Shown here piece by piece: positions 10,119 through 27,450 of a stretch of DNA of 64,000 nt. This DNA is from Blochmannia endosymbiont of Camponotus sp. (GTDB lineage Bacteria; Pseudomonadota; Gammaproteobacteria; Enterobacterales; Enterobacteriaceae). Numbering within the stretch: position 1 is the first letter of the stretch; each line of letters opens with the position of its first letter. A model generated the notes under the pieces. That model was given only the letters and a program-made list of their open reading frames with translations. It was not told where the DNA came from and did not search any database. The DNA is taken from contig NZ_CP097759.1 of NCBI RefSeq assembly GCF_023586365.1, positions 726,498-790,497 on the forward strand, in the 5' to 3' direction. The position numbers were made by a program, and so were the translations under genes.

Positions 10119-10613
10119 ATGGCATTAAATCTTCAAAAAAAAGAAGAGATCATCTGTAAAATTCATGAAACAGCTACAAGAGCTTTATCTGCCGTAGTAG
10201 CGTCTTTGGACGGTATTGCTGTTAATGAAGTTACTAAATTGAGAAAGGAAGCACGTGATATTGGTGTAAGCATACATGTTATTCGTAATACACTCATGCG
10301 AAGAGTAATTGAAAATACACCTTTAGCGTGTTTACGAGAAATTTTAACAGGACAAAATATTGTTGCATTTTCTGTGAATCAACCTCGCGATTCCGCACGA
10401 GTTTTTGTAAAATTTACTAAAAACCATGAGCACTTTAAAATAAAAGGTGCAGTTTTTGAGGGAAAATTTATTCCCGCATCTAAAATAAATCTCTTGTCTG
10501 ATTTACCTGATCAGAAAGAAGCTATTATTAGATTGATAACAATGATGAAAACAAGTGGTATAGGAAGTTTAATACACATTTTACATATATTATCTAATCA
10601 AAAAAAAATATAG
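10119..10613 (+). CDS. rplJ: 50S ribosomal protein L10
   Basis: L10 (uL10) anchors the L7/L12 dimers on the stalk. The start at ATG 10119 gives MALNLQKKEE, the same beginning as E. coli L10, and 164 residues, the usual length. The conserved VIRNTLMRR and FEGKFIPAS segments are present. The frame is open another 51 bases upstream, but that extension is unlike any L10. The Shine-Dalgarno is weak, as expected for an mRNA under structural control. rplL follows after 86 bases. Confidence 0.95.
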   Translation: MALNLQKKEEIICKIHETATRALSAVVASLDGIAVNEVTKLRKEARDIGVSIHVIRNTLMRRVIENTPLACLREILTGQNIVAFSVNQPRDSARVFVKFTKNHEHFKIKGAVFEGKFIPASKINLLSDLPDQKEAIIRLITMMKTSGIGSLIHILHILSNQKKI

Positions 10614-10699
10614 TTTATTAAATATATTGTAGATATTTTGAATAAATAGTAATTTGATTATGTAATATTTTTTAATATTTTATATTTTTGGAAATTTTT

Positions 10700-11068
10700 A
10701 TGTCTCTTACAAAAGAACAAATTTTAGATGCTATTTCCAATATGTCTGTTATGGAAATAGTTCGGTTAACTTCTATGATGGAAGAAAAATTTGGAGTCTC
10801 CGCGGCTTCATTGACTACTGTTGAACCTGATACATCAGAGGCAATCGTAGAAGAGCAAACTGAATTTAATGTTTTTTTAACTGCTATTGGTAATAACAAA
10901 ATTCCTGTCATTAAAACTGTGCGCAGTATCACTGGTCTAGGGTTAAAAGAAGCTAAAGAATTAGTGGAATCTGCTCCTGTCATTTTGAAAGAATCAATAA
11001 ACAAAGATGATGCTGAAACTTTAAAAAAAACTCTAGAAACAGTAGGCGCATCTGTCGAAATTAAATGA
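10700..11068 (+). CDS. rplL: 50S ribosomal protein L7/L12
   Basis: This is the multicopy stalk protein that recruits translational GTPases. It has 122 residues. The N-terminal dimerisation helices ([17 protein letters not shown]) are followed by a short hinge and the C-terminal domain [18 protein letters not shown] 10700 is chosen over an in-frame TTG at 10688, because TTGGA is 7 bases before the ATG. The hinge, normally alanine-rich, is here [16 protein letters not shown] and poor in alanine, as expected under A/T pressure. The 258-base spacer to rpoB holds a 7-bp stem at 11158-11183 but no clear attenuator. Confidence 0.95.
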   Translation: MSLTKEQILDAISNMSVMEIVRLTSMMEEKFGVSAASLTTVEPDTSEAIVEEQTEFNVFLTAIGNNKIPVIKTVRSITGLGLKEAKELVESAPVILKESINKDDAETLKKTLETVGASVEIK

Positions 11069-11326
11069 AGACAAATTAAATAATTTATTATTGATTCGGT
11101 TGGCTGTAGGGTTTTATATCATTTATATGGAAGTGATATTTAATATTTAACAAATAGTAGAATTATGGTACTTCTAAATTCTATATGCATTTTAAAAAAT
11201 AAAAGCACATAAATACTATATGTATCTAAGTCGAAAATAGATATATAAGTTTATTAACTATGTTATATAGCAACTAGCTTATTTCTTTGAAAAAACAATC
11301 GCCCATATTAACTATCGAGGAACTTT

Positions 11327-14300
11327 ATGGTGTATTCTTATACTGAAAAGAAACGTATTCGTAAAGACTTTGGAAAACGCCCTCAAGTTTTGGATATTCC
11401 ATATCTTCTTTCTATTCAGATTGATTCTTTTCAAAAATTTATTAAACAAGATCCAGAAGGACAATGTGGATTGGAAGCAGCTTTTAGATCCGTTTTTCCA
11501 ATTAAAAGCTATAATGGAAATGCTGAACTACAATACATCAAATATCAGTTAGGAGAACCAACGTTTGATGTGAAAGAATGTCAGACACGCGGCGCTACCT
11601 TTTCTGCTCCATTACGCGTACGTCTATGTCTAATTATTTATGAACGAGAGGGATTAAATAACACAATAAAAAATACTAAAGAACAAGAAGTATATATGGG
11701 TGAAATTCCTCTCATGACTAATAATGGTACTTTTATTATCAATGGCATTGAACGAGTTATTGTGTCTCAATTGCATAGAAGTCCGGGTGTGTTTTTTGAT
11801 AGCGATAAAGGCAAAACACATTCATCCGGAAAAGTATTATATAATGCACGTATTATTCCATATCGTGGATCTTGGTTAGATTTTGAATTTGATTTAAAAG
11901 ATAATTTATTTGTTCGAATTGATCGACGACGCAAGCTACCAGTAACAGTGATATTACGAGCTTTAAATTATACTACCGATCAAATTTTAAACATATTCTT
12001 TAACAAAGTAGTATACGAAATTCAGAATAATACATTATATATGCATTTAATCCCTGAAAGATTGCGCGGTGAAACAGCATCTTTTAATATTGCTGTTAAT
12101 GGTGTTATATATGTAAAAAAAGGACGTCGTATTGCAGCTAAACACATTCGTCAATTAAAAAAGGATAAAATTTCAAAAATTGAAGTACCCATGGATTATA
12201 TAATTGGTAAAGTTGTTATAAAAGACTATTTCGATAAGAATACAGATATGCCTATTGTTACAGCTAATACAGAAATATCCGCTGACATATTGCATAATTT
12301 AATTCAATCGGGATATGAATCTATAGAAACATTATTCAGCAACGATTTAGATTACGGTAACTATATCTCTGAAACTTTGCGTATTGATGCAACTACAAAT
12401 AAATTTGATGCATTAATAGAAATTTATCGTGTAATGCGTCCAGGGGAACCCCCGACTAAAGAAGCTGCCGAGTATTTATTTGAAAACTTATTTTTTTCAG
12501 AAGAGCGCTATGACTTGTCTTCTGTAGGAAGAATGAAATTCAATCGTTCATTACAACGGGCACAAATAGAAGATTTGGGAACATTAAAAAAGGATGATAT
12601 TGTTGATGTAATAAAAAAATTGATTGATATTAGAAATGGAAAAGGAGAAGTAGATGATATCGATCATTTGGGGAATCGACGTATTCGTTCTGTAGGTGAA
12701 ATGGCAGAAAATCAATTTAGAATTGGATTAGTTAGAGTAGAACGGGCGGTGAAAGAACGCTTATCTTTAGGTGATTTAGACGTATTAACTCCTCAAGACT
12801 TGATTAATGCTAAACCAATTTCAGCCGCAGTAAGAGAATTTTTTACTTCTAGCCAATTATCTCAATTTATGGACCAAAATAATCCATTATCAGAAATTAC
12901 TCATAAACGTCGCATATCTGCGTTAGGACCAGGAGGTTTAACTAGAGAACGTGCAGGATTTGAAGTGCGTGATGTCCATCCTACACATTACGGTCGAGTC
13001 TGCCCAATTGAAACTCCAGAAGGACCAAATATAGGTTTAATTAATTCATTGTCTGTATATGCTCGAGCTAATAAATACGGATTTTTAGAAACTCCATACC
13101 GAAAAGTCCAAAATGGTGTTGTCAGCAATGACATTCATTACTTATCTGCAATTGAAGAGGGTGATTTTGTTATTGCTCAAGCAAATACAAACCTAAATTC
13201 AACAGGAGAATTTATTGACGATCTGGTAACTTGCAGAAATAAAGGTGAATCCGGTCTTTTTAAAAAAGACCAAGTTGATTATATGGATGTATCTACACAA
13301 CAAATAGTTTCAGTTGCTGCTTCATTAATTCCTTTTCTTGAACACGACGATGCCAATCGTGCTCTTATGGGTGCAAACATGCAACGCCAAGCTGTTCCTG
13401 TTTTATGCAGTGAAAAACCACTAGTGGGTACTGGAATGGAACGTGCAGTAGCTATAGATTCTGGTGTTACCGTGGTAGCTAAACGCGGCGGTGTCGTTAA
13501 ATATGTGGATGCGTCACGTATTGTCATACATGTTAATGAGAATGAAACACATACTGAAGAATCAGGAATTGATATCTATCACTTAACAAAATATATTCGA
13601 TCTAACCAAAATACTTGTATCAATCAACGTCCTTGCGTATCTTTAGGAGAACTAGTAGAACGTGGAGATGTTATCGCGGATGGTCCATCTACTGATTTAG
13701 GAGAATTAGCTTTAGGTCAAAATATGCGAATTGCATTTATGCCTTGGAATGGATATAATTTTGAAGATTCAATGTTGGTCTCGGAACGTGTAGTACAAGA
13801 AGATAAATTTACAAGTATACATATTCAAGAGTTAACTTGTGTATCTCGTGATACTAAATTAGGACCGGAAGAAATCACAGCTGATATTCCAAATGTAGGA
13901 GAGACAGCTTTATCTAAATTAGATGAATCTGGAATTATCTATATCGGCGCAGAAGTAATAGGAGGAGATATCCTCGTTGGAAAAGTTACACCTAAAGGAG
14001 AAACTCAATTAACACCAGAAGAAAAATTGTTACGTGCTATTTTTGGTGAAAAGGCATCCGATGTAAAAGATTCATCTTTACGTGTTCCTAACGGGGTTTG
14101 TGGTACTGTAATTGATGTACAAATATTTACTAGGGATGGCATTAATAAAGATAAACGTTCATTAATAATTGAATCCGAGAAATTAAAACAGGTTAAGAAA
14201 GATTTAAGTGAAGAATTACAAATTTTTGAATCAGCTTTATTTGATCGTGTCTACGATGTATTAATGGCCAGTGGAATTGACAAAAAGAAATTGTTTGAAA

Positions 14301-15352
14301 CTAGTCGCAATGCTTGGTTAGATCTGGTGTTATCAGATCCAGAAAAACAATATCAATTATCTCAATTAACTAAACAATATTTTGATTTAAAACGCATTTT
14401 TGAAAAAAAATCAGAAGTGCAACATCGTAAAATTACTCAAGGAGATGAATTAGCCCCTGGTATTTTAAAAATAGTTAAAGTATATTTAGCTGTAAAACGC
14501 CAGATACAGCCTGGCGACAAAATGGCAGGAAGACATGGAAATAAAGGAGTAATCTCTAAAATTAACCCCATTGAAGATATGCCATATGACCAACATGGAA
14601 TACCGGTAGATATCGTACTCAATCCTCTTGGAGTGCCATCTCGAATGAATATTGGTCAAATTTTAGAAACACATCTTGGTATGGCGGCAAAAGGTATTGG
14701 AGATAAAATAAACTTTATGTTGCAACAACATAAAGAAGCAAATCAATTAAGAAGCTTTATGCAGCAAGCGTATAATTTAGGAGAAGGATCGCGTCAACAC
14801 ATCAATCTTAATTTATTTTCAGATGTAGAAATATTAAAATTAGCTAAAAATTTAAAAAAAGGAATGCCTATTGCTACTCCAGTATTCGATGGAGCTACAG
14901 AAAAAGAAATTAAAGATCTTTTAAAATTGTCAGGATTACCTAGCTCTGGTCAGATTACATTATTTGATGGGTGCACAGGGGAAGCATTCGAGAGACAAGT
15001 GACTGTGGGCTATATGTATATGTTAAAACTAAATCATTTGGTAGACGATAAAATGCACGCACGTTCTACTGGTTCTTATAGTTTAGTAACCCAACAACCA
15101 TTGGGTGGAAAAGCTCAGTTTGGAGGTCAACGTTTTGGAGAAATGGAAGTATGGGCATTAGAGGCTTATGGCGCATCATATACTTTACAAGAAATGTTAA
15201 CTGTAAAATCAGATGATGTAAATGGACGTACTAAAATGTATAAAAATATTGTTGATGGTAATCATACGATGGAACCGGGAATGCCTGAGTCTTTTAATGT
15301 TTTATTAAAAGAAATTCGTTCTTTAGCAATTAATATTGAACTAGAAGATTAA
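11327..15352 (+). CDS. rpoB: RNA polymerase beta subunit
   Basis: The 1341-residue beta subunit is one residue shorter than in E. coli and collinear with it. The rifampicin-pocket region [20 protein letters not shown] and the following [20 protein letters not shown] are conserved, as are the C-terminal clamp segments around [19 protein letters not shown]. It starts at ATG 11327 with CGAGGA 8 bases upstream. rpoC follows after 93 bases. It shows no truncation or frame damage. Confidence 0.98.
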   Translation: MVYSYTEKKRIRKDFGKRPQVLDIPYLLSIQIDSFQKFIKQDPEGQCGLEAAFRSVFPIKSYNGNAELQYIKYQLGEPTFDVKECQTRGATFSAPLRVRLCLIIYEREGLNNTIKNTKEQEVYMGEIPLMTNNGTFIINGIERVIVSQLHRSPGVFFDSDKGKTHSSGKVLYNARIIPYRGSWLDFEFDLKDNLFVRIDRRRKLPVTVILRALNYTTDQILNIFFNKVVYEIQNNTLYMHLIPERLRGETASFNIAVNGVIYVKKGRRIAAKHIRQLKKDKISKIEVPMDYIIGKVVIKDYFDKNTDMPIVTANTEISADILHNLIQSGYESIETLFSNDLDYGNYISETLRIDATTNKFDALIEIYRVMRPGEPPTKEAAEYLFENLFFSEERYDLSSVGRMKFNRSLQRAQIEDLGTLKKDDIVDVIKKLIDIRNGKGEVDDIDHLGNRRIRSVGEMAENQFRIGLVRVERAVKERLSLGDLDVLTPQDLINAKPISAAVREFFTSSQLSQFMDQNNPLSEITHKRRISALGPGGLTRERAGFEVRDVHPTHYGRVCPIETPEGPNIGLINSLSVYARANKYGFLETPYRKVQNGVVSNDIHYLSAIEEGDFVIAQANTNLNSTGEFIDDLVTCRNKGESGLFKKDQVDYMDVSTQQIVSVAASLIPFLEHDDANRALMGANMQRQAVPVLCSEKPLVGTGMERAVAIDSGVTVVAKRGGVVKYVDASRIVIHVNENETHTEESGIDIYHLTKYIRSNQNTCINQRPCVSLGELVERGDVIADGPSTDLGELALGQNMRIAFMPWNGYNFEDSMLVSERVVQEDKFTSIHIQELTCVSRDTKLGPEEITADIPNVGETALSKLDESGIIYIGAEVIGGDILVGKVTPKGETQLTPEEKLLRAIFGEKASDVKDSSLRVPNGVCGTVIDVQIFTRDGINKDKRSLIIESEKLKQVKKDLSEELQIFESALFDRVYDVLMASGIDKKKLFETSRNAWLDLVLSDPEKQYQLSQLTKQYFDLKRIFEKKSEVQHRKITQGDELAPGILKIVKVYLAVKRQIQPGDKMAGRHGNKGVISKINPIEDMPYDQHGIPVDIVLNPLGVPSRMNIGQILETHLGMAAKGIGDKINFMLQQHKEANQLRSFMQQAYNLGEGSRQHINLNLFSDVEILKLAKNLKKGMPIATPVFDGATEKEIKDLLKLSGLPSSGQITLFDGCTGEAFERQVTVGYMYMLKLNHLVDDKMHARSTGSYSLVTQQPLGGKAQFGGQRFGEMEVWALEAYGASYTLQEMLTVKSDDVNGRTKMYKNIVDGNHTMEPGMPESFNVLLKEIRSLAINIELED

Positions 15353-15445
15353 TATTTTTTAATTAATCTCTCTATATATAGATATATGTTTGTAAAGCAT
15401 ATAGTACTTATATGTTCAAAAGGTATAACTTTTAAAGGCTCATCT

Positions 15446-18400
15446 GTGAAAGATTTACTTAAATTTTTTAAGATACAACATACTCAAGTAGAAGAATTTA
15501 ATGCAATCAAAATTGCACTTGCTTCTCCAGATATGATTAGATCCTGGTCTTTTGGTGAAGTAAAAAAACCAGAGACTATTAATTACCGTACTTTTAAGCC
15601 TGAACGAGATGGTTTATTTTGTGCACGCATTTTTGGGCCTATTAAAGATTATGAGTGCTTATGCGGTAAATATAAGCGTCTAAAACATCGTGGAGTGGTT
15701 TGCGAAAAATGCGGAGTAGAAGTAACACAAAGCAAAGTGCGACGTGAACGCATGGGCCATATCGAATTGGCTTCTCCTACTGCTCATATTTGGTTTCTAA
15801 AATCATTACCATCGCGTATTGGTTTGTTATTAGATATGCCATTACGTGATATTGAACGCGTTCTATATTTCGAATCCTATGTAGTAGTCGAAAGCGGTAT
15901 GACTAGTCTCGAATGTCGTCAGGTCTTAACTGAAGAGGAATATTTAGATGCATTAGAAGAATTTGGAGATGAATTTGAAGCTAAAATGGGAGCCGAAGCC
16001 ATCCAAATTTTATTAAGAAATACAAATTTAAAAAATGAGTGTGAATACTTACGAGAAATATTAGAAGATAGTAATTCTGAAACTAAACGTAAAAAAATAA
16101 CAAAACGTATAAAATTAATTGAAGCATTTATATATTCTGAAAATAAACCTGAATGGATGATTTTAAATGTGTTACCAGTACTCCCTCCGGATTTAAGACC
16201 ATTGGTTCCATTAGATGGAGGGCGTTTTGCTACTTCTGATTTAAATGATTTATACCGTCGTGTTATTAATAGAAACAATAGATTAAAGCGATTATTGGAT
16301 TTAGCTGCTCCAGAAATCATAGTACGTAATGAAAAAAGAATGCTACAAGAAGCAGTAGATGCATTGCTGGATAACGGACGTAGAGGACGTGCAATTACTG
16401 GTTCTAACAAACGTCCTTTGAAATCCTTAGCTGATATGATTAAAGGCAAACAAGGTAGATTTCGTCAAAATCTTTTAGGAAAACGTGTTGATTATTCTGG
16501 TCGTTCAGTAATCACTGTTGGACCTTATTTAAAATTACATCAATGTGGATTACCAAAAAAAATGGCTTTAGAATTATTTAAACCATTTATTTATGGAAAA
16601 TTAGAATTACAAGGTTTTGCTAGTACTATTAAAGCAGCTAAAAAAATGGTAGATCGAGAAGAAGCTGTAGTATGGGATATTCTTGATAACGTAATTCGAG
16701 AACATCCAGTAATGTTAAATCGCGCTCCTACATTACATAGGTTAGGAATTCAAGCTTTTGAACCAGTATTAATAGAAGGAAAAGCCATTCAATTACATCC
16801 ATTAGTCTGTGCTGCTTATAACGCTGATTTTGACGGTGATCAAATGGCAGTACACGTGCCATTAACACTTGAAGCTCAATTAGAAGCTAGAGCTTTAATG
16901 ATGTCTACTAATAATATTTTATCTCCTGCTAACGGAGAACCTATTATTGTTCCATCGCAGGACGTAGTATTAGGTTTGTATTATATGACTCGAGAACGTT
17001 CAAATGCTAAAGGTGAAGGAATGGTATTAACTGGCCCAAAGGAAGCGGAATATCTTTATCGTTTAGGTTTGGCCGATCTACATGCTCGTATTAGGATACG
17101 TATTACTGAATATGAATATGATAAAAACGGAGAATGGGCAAAAAAAACAAATCTTGTCAAGAGTACAATAGGACGCTCTATATTTTGGATGATTGTTCCT
17201 AAAGGATTACCATTTATCTTGGTCAATCAAGTATTAGGCAAGAAAGCTATATCCATAATGTTAAATAATTGTTATCGTTTGCTCGGGCTGAAAGCTACTG
17301 TTATCTTAGCCGATCAAATTATGTATACTGGGTTTGCATATGCTGCTCGTTCTGGAGCTTCTGTCGGTATTGATGATATGATGATTCCTTCGAAAAAAGC
17401 GGATATAATCGATGAAGCAGAATCTGAAGTGGTAGAAATACAAGAACAATTTCAAACTGGATTAGTGACAGCAGGAGAACGCTACAACAAGGTTATCGAT
17501 ATTTGGGCTGCGGCTAATGAACGTGTTGCCCAAGCAATGATGGATAATTTAGCTACTGAGACTGTGATGAATCGCGCTGGACAAACAGAAATTCAAGCGT
17601 CATTTAATAATATTTTTATGATGGCAGATTCTGGGGCGCGTGGATCAGCGGCACAAATTCGCCAACTTGCCGGAATGCGTGGTTTAATGGCAAAACCGGA
17701 TGGATCAATTATTGAAACACCTATCACCGCAAATTTTCGGGAAGGATTAAATGTATTACAGTATTTCATTTCTACACATGGAGCGCGTAAAGGATTAGCG
17801 GATACTGCTTTAAAAACAGCTAATTCTGGTTATTTAACTCGTCGTTTAGTAGATGTTGCGCAAGATTTAGTAATTACTCAAGACGACTGCAATACATTTT
17901 CCGGTATCGTAATGAGCCCTGTTATTGAAGGCGGAGATGTAAAAGAACCTCTACGAGAACGTGTATTAGGTCGAGTTTTAGCAGAAGATATTCTAGAATC
18001 TAATACGAATGATAAAGTATTGGTTGTACGTAATACTTTATTAGACGAATACTGGTGTGATATTTTGGATGAACATTCAATTGATACTGTTAAGGTGCGA
18101 TCTGTTGTGACTTGTGATACTGATTTTGGAGTTTGTTCAAAATGTTATGGTCGAGATTTAGCTCGGGGGCAACTTGTAAATAAAGGAGAAGCAATTGGTG
18201 TCATTGCTGCTCAATCTATCGGTGAGCCAGGCACTCAATTAACTATGCGTACCTTCCATATTGGGGGGGCTGCCTCCCGATCTGCTTTAGAATCGAGTAT
18301 TCAAATTAAAAACACGGGTACTGTCTGTTTAAAAAATATCAAATCCGTGATAAATGGAGAAGGAAAATTAGTGGTTATATCACGTAACACCGAGCTTAAA

Positions 18401-19690
18401 ATTATTGATCAATTTTCTCGTACCAAAGAAAGCTATAAAGTACCGTATGGCGCTATAATAACTAAAAAAAACGAAGAAAAAGTCATACATGGAGAAATAG
18501 TAGCTTATTGGGATCCACATACTATGCCAGTGATTGCTGAAGTAAGTGGATTTATCCAGTTTATTGATCTGATAGATGGTCAAAGTATTGTTAAACAAAC
18601 GGATGAATTAACAGGATTAACCTCTATTGTAGTATTAGATACCTCTGAACGTGTGAGTGGCGCTAAAGATTTAAGACCTACATTGAAAATAGTAGATATT
18701 AATGGTTATGATATATTTATTCCAGGTACAGATGTGCCTGTGCAATATTTTTTACCTGGCAGAAGTGTAATTCAATTAGTTGATGGATCCAGAATTATTT
18801 GTGGAGATATATTAGCAAGATTACCGTACGAAAGCAGTGGTACTAAAGATATTACCGGGGGTTTACCGCGTGTTGCCGACCTCTTTGAAGCACGGCGTCC
18901 AAAAGAATCAGCAATTTTAGCAGAAATTAGCGGGACCGTTTCTTTTGGAAAAGAAACCAAAGGAAAACGCCGTTTAATGATCTCTCCTATTGAAGACGGT
19001 GATGTTTATGAAGAAATGATTCCCAAATGGCGTCATCTTAATGTTTTTGAAGGTGAATACGTAGAGCGTGGAGATATCATTTCTGATGGGCCAGAATCTC
19101 CACATGATATTCTGAGATTACGTGGAGTACACGCTGTAACTCATTACATTGTAAATGAAGTGCAAGATGTGTATCGTTTACAAGGAGTAAAGATCAACGA
19201 TAAACATATAGAAGTTATTGTGCGTCAGATGTTGCGTAAAGCCACTGTGATTCGATCAGGCAGTTCTGATTTTTTAGTAGGTGAACAGGTAGAATATTCA
19301 CGTATTAAAATTGCTAATCGAAAATTAGAAAACGAAGGAAAAGTAAAAATAAGTTTTATACGTAATTTATTAGGCATAACCAAAGCTTCATTAGCGACAG
19401 AATCGTTTATTTCTGCAGCATCTTTTCAAGAAACAACACGTGTACTGACAGAATCATCTGTAGCTGGAAAACGCGACGAACTACGTGGTCTTAAAGAAAA
19501 TGTCATTGTTGGTAGATTAATTCCAGCTGGAACTGGCTACTCTTATCATCAAGAGCGTATACATCACCGTCATTCCAGTAATAAAAAAGAAACAGAAAAA
19601 TCTGTAATAACAAATGTTTCTTCTCAAATTACAGCAGATGAAGCATCAGCGAATTTAACTGAACTATTAAACGCAACTTCTCCTAAATAA
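15446..19690 (+). CDS. rpoC: RNA polymerase beta' subunit
   Basis: The largest polymerase subunit has 1414 residues here (E. coli 1407). The N-terminal zinc site is [19 protein letters not shown], the catalytic magnesium loop is NADFDGDQM, and the second zinc site is visible in [13 protein letters not shown]. The trigger-loop segment [16 protein letters not shown] is intact. The frame is open back to an ATG at 15386, but GTG 15446 is preferred: AAAGG lies 7 bases upstream, and the product then begins VKDLLKFFK, matching E. coli MKDLLKFLK. The C-terminal tail after RLIPAGTGY is longer and more polar than in relatives. Confidence 0.97.
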   Translation: MKDLLKFFKIQHTQVEEFNAIKIALASPDMIRSWSFGEVKKPETINYRTFKPERDGLFCARIFGPIKDYECLCGKYKRLKHRGVVCEKCGVEVTQSKVRRERMGHIELASPTAHIWFLKSLPSRIGLLLDMPLRDIERVLYFESYVVVESGMTSLECRQVLTEEEYLDALEEFGDEFEAKMGAEAIQILLRNTNLKNECEYLREILEDSNSETKRKKITKRIKLIEAFIYSENKPEWMILNVLPVLPPDLRPLVPLDGGRFATSDLNDLYRRVINRNNRLKRLLDLAAPEIIVRNEKRMLQEAVDALLDNGRRGRAITGSNKRPLKSLADMIKGKQGRFRQNLLGKRVDYSGRSVITVGPYLKLHQCGLPKKMALELFKPFIYGKLELQGFASTIKAAKKMVDREEAVVWDILDNVIREHPVMLNRAPTLHRLGIQAFEPVLIEGKAIQLHPLVCAAYNADFDGDQMAVHVPLTLEAQLEARALMMSTNNILSPANGEPIIVPSQDVVLGLYYMTRERSNAKGEGMVLTGPKEAEYLYRLGLADLHARIRIRITEYEYDKNGEWAKKTNLVKSTIGRSIFWMIVPKGLPFILVNQVLGKKAISIMLNNCYRLLGLKATVILADQIMYTGFAYAARSGASVGIDDMMIPSKKADIIDEAESEVVEIQEQFQTGLVTAGERYNKVIDIWAAANERVAQAMMDNLATETVMNRAGQTEIQASFNNIFMMADSGARGSAAQIRQLAGMRGLMAKPDGSIIETPITANFREGLNVLQYFISTHGARKGLADTALKTANSGYLTRRLVDVAQDLVITQDDCNTFSGIVMSPVIEGGDVKEPLRERVLGRVLAEDILESNTNDKVLVVRNTLLDEYWCDILDEHSIDTVKVRSVVTCDTDFGVCSKCYGRDLARGQLVNKGEAIGVIAAQSIGEPGTQLTMRTFHIGGAASRSALESSIQIKNTGTVCLKNIKSVINGEGKLVVISRNTELKIIDQFSRTKESYKVPYGAIITKKNEEKVIHGEIVAYWDPHTMPVIAEVSGFIQFIDLIDGQSIVKQTDELTGLTSIVVLDTSERVSGAKDLRPTLKIVDINGYDIFIPGTDVPVQYFLPGRSVIQLVDGSRIICGDILARLPYESSGTKDITGGLPRVADLFEARRPKESAILAEISGTVSFGKETKGKRRLMISPIEDGDVYEEMIPKWRHLNVFEGEYVERGDIISDGPESPHDILRLRGVHAVTHYIVNEVQDVYRLQGVKINDKHIEVIVRQMLRKATVIRSGSSDFLVGEQVEYSRIKIANRKLENEGKVKISFIRNLLGITKASLATESFISAASFQETTRVLTESSVAGKRDELRGLKENVIVGRLIPAGTGYSYHQERIHHRHSSNKKETEKSVITNVSSQITADEASANLTELLNATSPK

Positions 19691-20243
19691 ATAGAATTTC
19701 AAAAATATGATAACAAGCAAGAGTGAGAACTATATTGTAAAATCACGCTATAAGCATAAATATGATATTATTTGAGCTGATATTATTTAAGTTTATACTA
19801 AAATTTTTTACACATATAATTTAAAATATTTATTAACTTAAAAATGGGTGTGCAATTTTTGTTTTTTTTATAATAACCTTCGTGTTCGAAGTGAAATTGA
19901 CAATTCATGATTATACTGTCGCATAACTTTGCTCATAAAATAAGCTATATTTATAAAATAATAAACACTTATTTATAGTCAAGTATAAATACATAACCTA
20001 ATTAAATCAATGTTGTCAATAAAACATGTTTGCATTTTTCTTTATATAAAAAGTTAGTCCTTTTCCCTAATTTTTATAGATAAAATAAATTCTGTTCAAA
20101 ATGTCTTTAAGAAAATTATTACCTACAATTTTTAAATGGTAAAAAATCTATTATTTTGTTGATACATAATTACTGTTATTATCAAAAAATGTCTTAGGAC
20201 ATTTGCATGTTCTCAAGAGAAATACAATAATTTTTTTAAACAA
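19691..20243. other. Intergenic rpoC-purH, convergent genes
   Basis: No gene is visible. In E. coli the thi genes, hemE, hupA and purD lie in the corresponding interval; none is recognisable here. The only clear element is the purH terminator hairpin at 20184-20204. I found no obvious rpoC terminator. Confidence 0.6.
20184..20204 (-). terminator. Intrinsic terminator of purH
   Basis: On the minus strand a 7-bp stem (AAATGTC / GACATTT, loop CTAA) runs directly into a T-rich tail, about 40 bases after the purH stop codon. The stem is short and A/T-rich, but shape and position fit. Confidence 0.5.
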
Positions 20244-21872
20244 TTAATGCCTAAAATGGCGAATATGCGTGAAAATCATCGCAATACCATACCGATCAGC
20301 AGTTTTAATAATTTCTTGATCTCGAATAGATCCTCCTGGTTGAATAATACATTTGATACCTATTTCGGACGCAATATGTACCACATCAGAAAAAGGAAAA
20401 AAAGCATCAGAAGCCATCACTGACCCTTTAGCATTTAATGTGCCCTGTCGTTCTTGGAAAGAAGTAGCTATTTTTGCTGCATATACCCTATTCATTTGAC
20501 CGGTTCCAATTCCGATAGTTTGACAATTTTTAGCACAAACGATGGCATTAGATTTAACGAATTTAACCACTTTCCAACAGAACAATGCATCTTTCATTTC
20601 TTCTTTTGTTGGTTGCTGAATAGTAACTATTTCTAAATGCTCTAAATTTGTCATTATATCATAATCTTGTATTAATAATCCTCCATTAATTCGTTTGAAA
20701 TCTACATCTGATGTTCGTGGGGTCCACATACCACACCTCAATATTCGTATATGTTTTTTACTAGATACAATACTAATACAATCTCGATTAATGTTTGGAG
20801 CAACGATTGCTTCGACAAATTGTTGACTAATAATAGCTTGAGCCGTGTTTTTATCTAAAGATCTATTAAAAGCAATAATTCCCCCGAACGCAGAAATCGG
20901 ATCTGATTGATAAGCTTTAGTATACGCAGTGTAAATAGTATCAGATGTCGCTACACCACATGGATTAGTATGTTTAACAATCACACAAGTTGGTTCATCG
21001 AACATTTTCGCGCATTCTAACGCCGTATCCATGTCTACTATATTATTATAAGATAATGGTTTGCCTTGTAATTGCTGAGCAGCAGCAATAGATCCTGTTT
21101 GTTTCTTAGATGTATCCATATAAAATGCTGCGCGTTGATGCGGATTTTCTCCATAACGCATATCTTGTTTTTTTATAAATTTAAGATTCATAAAAGTTAA
21201 ATTTTTAGGAAAATAAGGACAAGATTGATCGTAATAATGATCATTAGCAATGGATGTGTGATAGTTGCTTCGTAATTGTTGATTAAAATAATCAGAAATT
21301 GTATTATCATATTCAGTAACATATTTAAATGCTTTTACCGCCAAATGAAAACGAGTGTTTAAACTGATCAATCCATCATAACGATTGATTTCATCTAAAA
21401 TTTTTTTATAGCTATTGCTATTGACTACAATAACTACGTTTTTATAATTTTTTGCTGCTGCCCTTACCATACTTGGACCACTGATATCAATACGATCTAA
21501 CATTTCTTCTTGAGAATATTTCTTATTTTTTACAAGTAAGGAATTAAATGAATAAAAATTAACTACTACCATGTCAATTGGTGGAATATTATATTGACGC
21601 ATGATAGGCTCATCTAATCCTCGTCTACCAAGGATTCCGGCATATACTTTATAGTGCAATGTTTTAACGCGTCCGTCCATGATTTCAGGCAATTTAGTAT
21701 AGTCAGAAATTTTGATTACTGGCAATCCAGCATCAGACAACATTTGAGCCGTACCCCCAGTAGATAATAATTGAATACCCCGTTGAATTAATGCCTGAGC
21801 AAATTCTAAAATATTGGATTTATCAAACACACTAATTAATACACGACGAATTAACAATGATGATTGTATCAT
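20244..21872 (-). CDS. purH: Bifunctional AICAR formyltransferase / IMP cyclohydrolase
   Basis: PurH carries out the last two steps of de novo IMP synthesis: formylation of AICAR by 10-formyl-THF, then ring closure. The 542-residue protein has an N-terminal MGS-like cyclohydrolase domain (about 1-200) with LLSTGGTAQML and the MDGRVKTLH segment, and a C-terminal transformylase domain with VIVKHTNPCGVA and SDAFFPFSD. It starts at ATG 21872, with GCGAGGA upstream. It diverges from the rRNA operon, as purH does from rrnE in E. coli. purD, normally next, is not visible here. The IMP formed feeds the guaB-guaA pair at the other end of the window. Confidence 0.97.
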   Translation of the reverse strand: MIQSSLLIRRVLISVFDKSNILEFAQALIQRGIQLLSTGGTAQMLSDAGLPVIKISDYTKLPEIMDGRVKTLHYKVYAGILGRRGLDEPIMRQYNIPPIDMVVVNFYSFNSLLVKNKKYSQEEMLDRIDISGPSMVRAAAKNYKNVVIVVNSNSYKKILDEINRYDGLISLNTRFHLAVKAFKYVTEYDNTISDYFNQQLRSNYHTSIANDHYYDQSCPYFPKNLTFMNLKFIKKQDMRYGENPHQRAAFYMDTSKKQTGSIAAAQQLQGKPLSYNNIVDMDTALECAKMFDEPTCVIVKHTNPCGVATSDTIYTAYTKAYQSDPISAFGGIIAFNRSLDKNTAQAIISQQFVEAIVAPNINRDCISIVSSKKHIRILRCGMWTPRTSDVDFKRINGGLLIQDYDIMTNLEHLEIVTIQQPTKEEMKDALFCWKVVKFVKSNAIVCAKNCQTIGIGTGQMNRVYAAKIATSFQERQGTLNAKGSVMASDAFFPFSDVVHIASEIGIKCIIQPGGSIRDQEIIKTADRYGIAMIFTHIRHFRH

Positions 21873-22070
21873 AATATCCTCGCAACAATAGTTAAACTAA
21901 GGTATCAATATAGCTTAATCAATATTAATCAATAATAACATATTTACAGTATTATTATTATATAATATTCCCTAAGACACAAAATGATTTAAATAATTTT
22001 TATAATTATAAAAATGTAGTTTAAATATTTTAAATAAAAACTATCAAATTATAAAATAATATAAATACTA

Positions 22071-22099
22071 TTGACATCAGTCAAAATCAATGATAATGA
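22071..22099 (+). promoter_or_regulatory. Candidate rRNA operon promoter
   Basis: A perfect TTGACA at 22071-22076 is followed after 15-17 bases by GATAAT (22092-22097) or TAATGA (22094-22099). It lies about 55 bases before boxA and 205 before mature 16S, in the divergent purH-rrs region. Confidence 0.5.
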
Positions 22100-22151
22100 T
22101 GTGTTTGTTTTATTTTTAAAATAGTATGAAATATATATGATTAGAAATATA

Positions 22152-22162
22152 GTTCTTTAACA
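22152..22162 (+). promoter_or_regulatory. boxA antitermination site before 16S
   Basis: GTTCTTTAACA matches the E. coli rrn leader boxA (GCTCTTTAACA) in all but one position. In E. coli this RNA binds NusB-S10 and assembles the antitermination complex with NusA, NusG, S4 and SuhB. Confidence 0.8.
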
Positions 22163-22173
22163 ATATGATTTTT

Positions 22174-22194
22174 AGATAATTGATGTGGGCACTT
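22174..22194 (+). promoter_or_regulatory. 16S precursor processing stem, 5' arm
   Basis: The arm AGATAATTGATGTGGGCACTT pairs almost perfectly with 23894-23914 downstream of 16S, forming the long precursor stalk cleaved by RNase III. The rnc gene is present in this window. Confidence 0.75.
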
Positions 22195-22303
22195 AAGCGA
22201 ATATAAGATATAGTACTATCCATTTTAAAACATAAAAAGTTAATTCATTGATAGTTACTGATTAAAATTAACAAATTTAGTTTATAAATGGAAATTAGAT
22301 TTT

Positions 22304-23870
<1,567 letters not shown>

Positions 23871-23984
23871 CTTTATCGAAATAATATGAGCAAAAGTGCC
23901 CACTTCAATTGTCTAATATTTTTATATGATAATTAAAATATTTATAAAACACCAAGATTAAATTTTTGTTGTTACTAGAACTCG

Positions 23985-24056
23985 GTCCCCTTCGTCTAGA
24001 GGTCTAGGACACTGCCCTTTCACGGCGGCAACAGGGGTTCGAAGCCCCTAGGGGAC
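23985..24056 (+). tRNA. tRNA-Glu (anticodon TTC)
   Basis: The 72-nt cloverleaf begins GTCCCCTTCGTCTAGAGG and closes with CTAGGGGAC. Anticodon TTC is at 24019-24021, in the loop CTTTCAC. The T-loop segment is GGGTTCGAAGCCC. No CCA is encoded. It lies in the 16S-23S spacer, where E. coli rrnB, C, E and G also carry tRNA-Glu. Confidence 0.97.
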
Positions 24057-24113
24057 ATTGTAGGCTTTCATGATAAACGGGGTTTTATAAATAAAAAGTT
24101 TAGTATTTTTTTT

Positions 24114-24124
24114 GTTCTTTAACA
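24114..24124 (+). promoter_or_regulatory. boxA antitermination site before 23S
   Basis: GTTCTTTAACA is identical to the leader boxA and lies in the 16S-23S spacer, where E. coli has its second boxA. The spacer 24057-24385 holds nothing else except the 5' arm of the 23S processing stem (24369-24392). Confidence 0.8.
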
Positions 24125-24385
24125 ATAAGGGAAAAGCTTAAAATTAAACAATTTTAGTGTAAACACTAATTACTATTTGCGATTATTTGTAAATGTACAT
24201 TACATAATTTTTTATTTATAAAAAAAATAAGATGTAATAATAATTGCTATGATTATTTGCATTACAAGAATATATAGCCATATATGCATATATTATACTA
24301 ATTTTACCCTAAAAGTATAATTAGAGTATCTAAATCACAGATACGTGTAATGTCTTAATAAGATTTAGAAATTTGAGGATTGCGA

Positions 24386-27366
<2,981 letters not shown>

Positions 27367-27450
27367 TCGCAATTCTGAAATTTTTAAATGATTGGCGGTT
27401 ATAATATAAAATAGAGAAAATATGAACGGGTACAAATTGACATTTAATTT

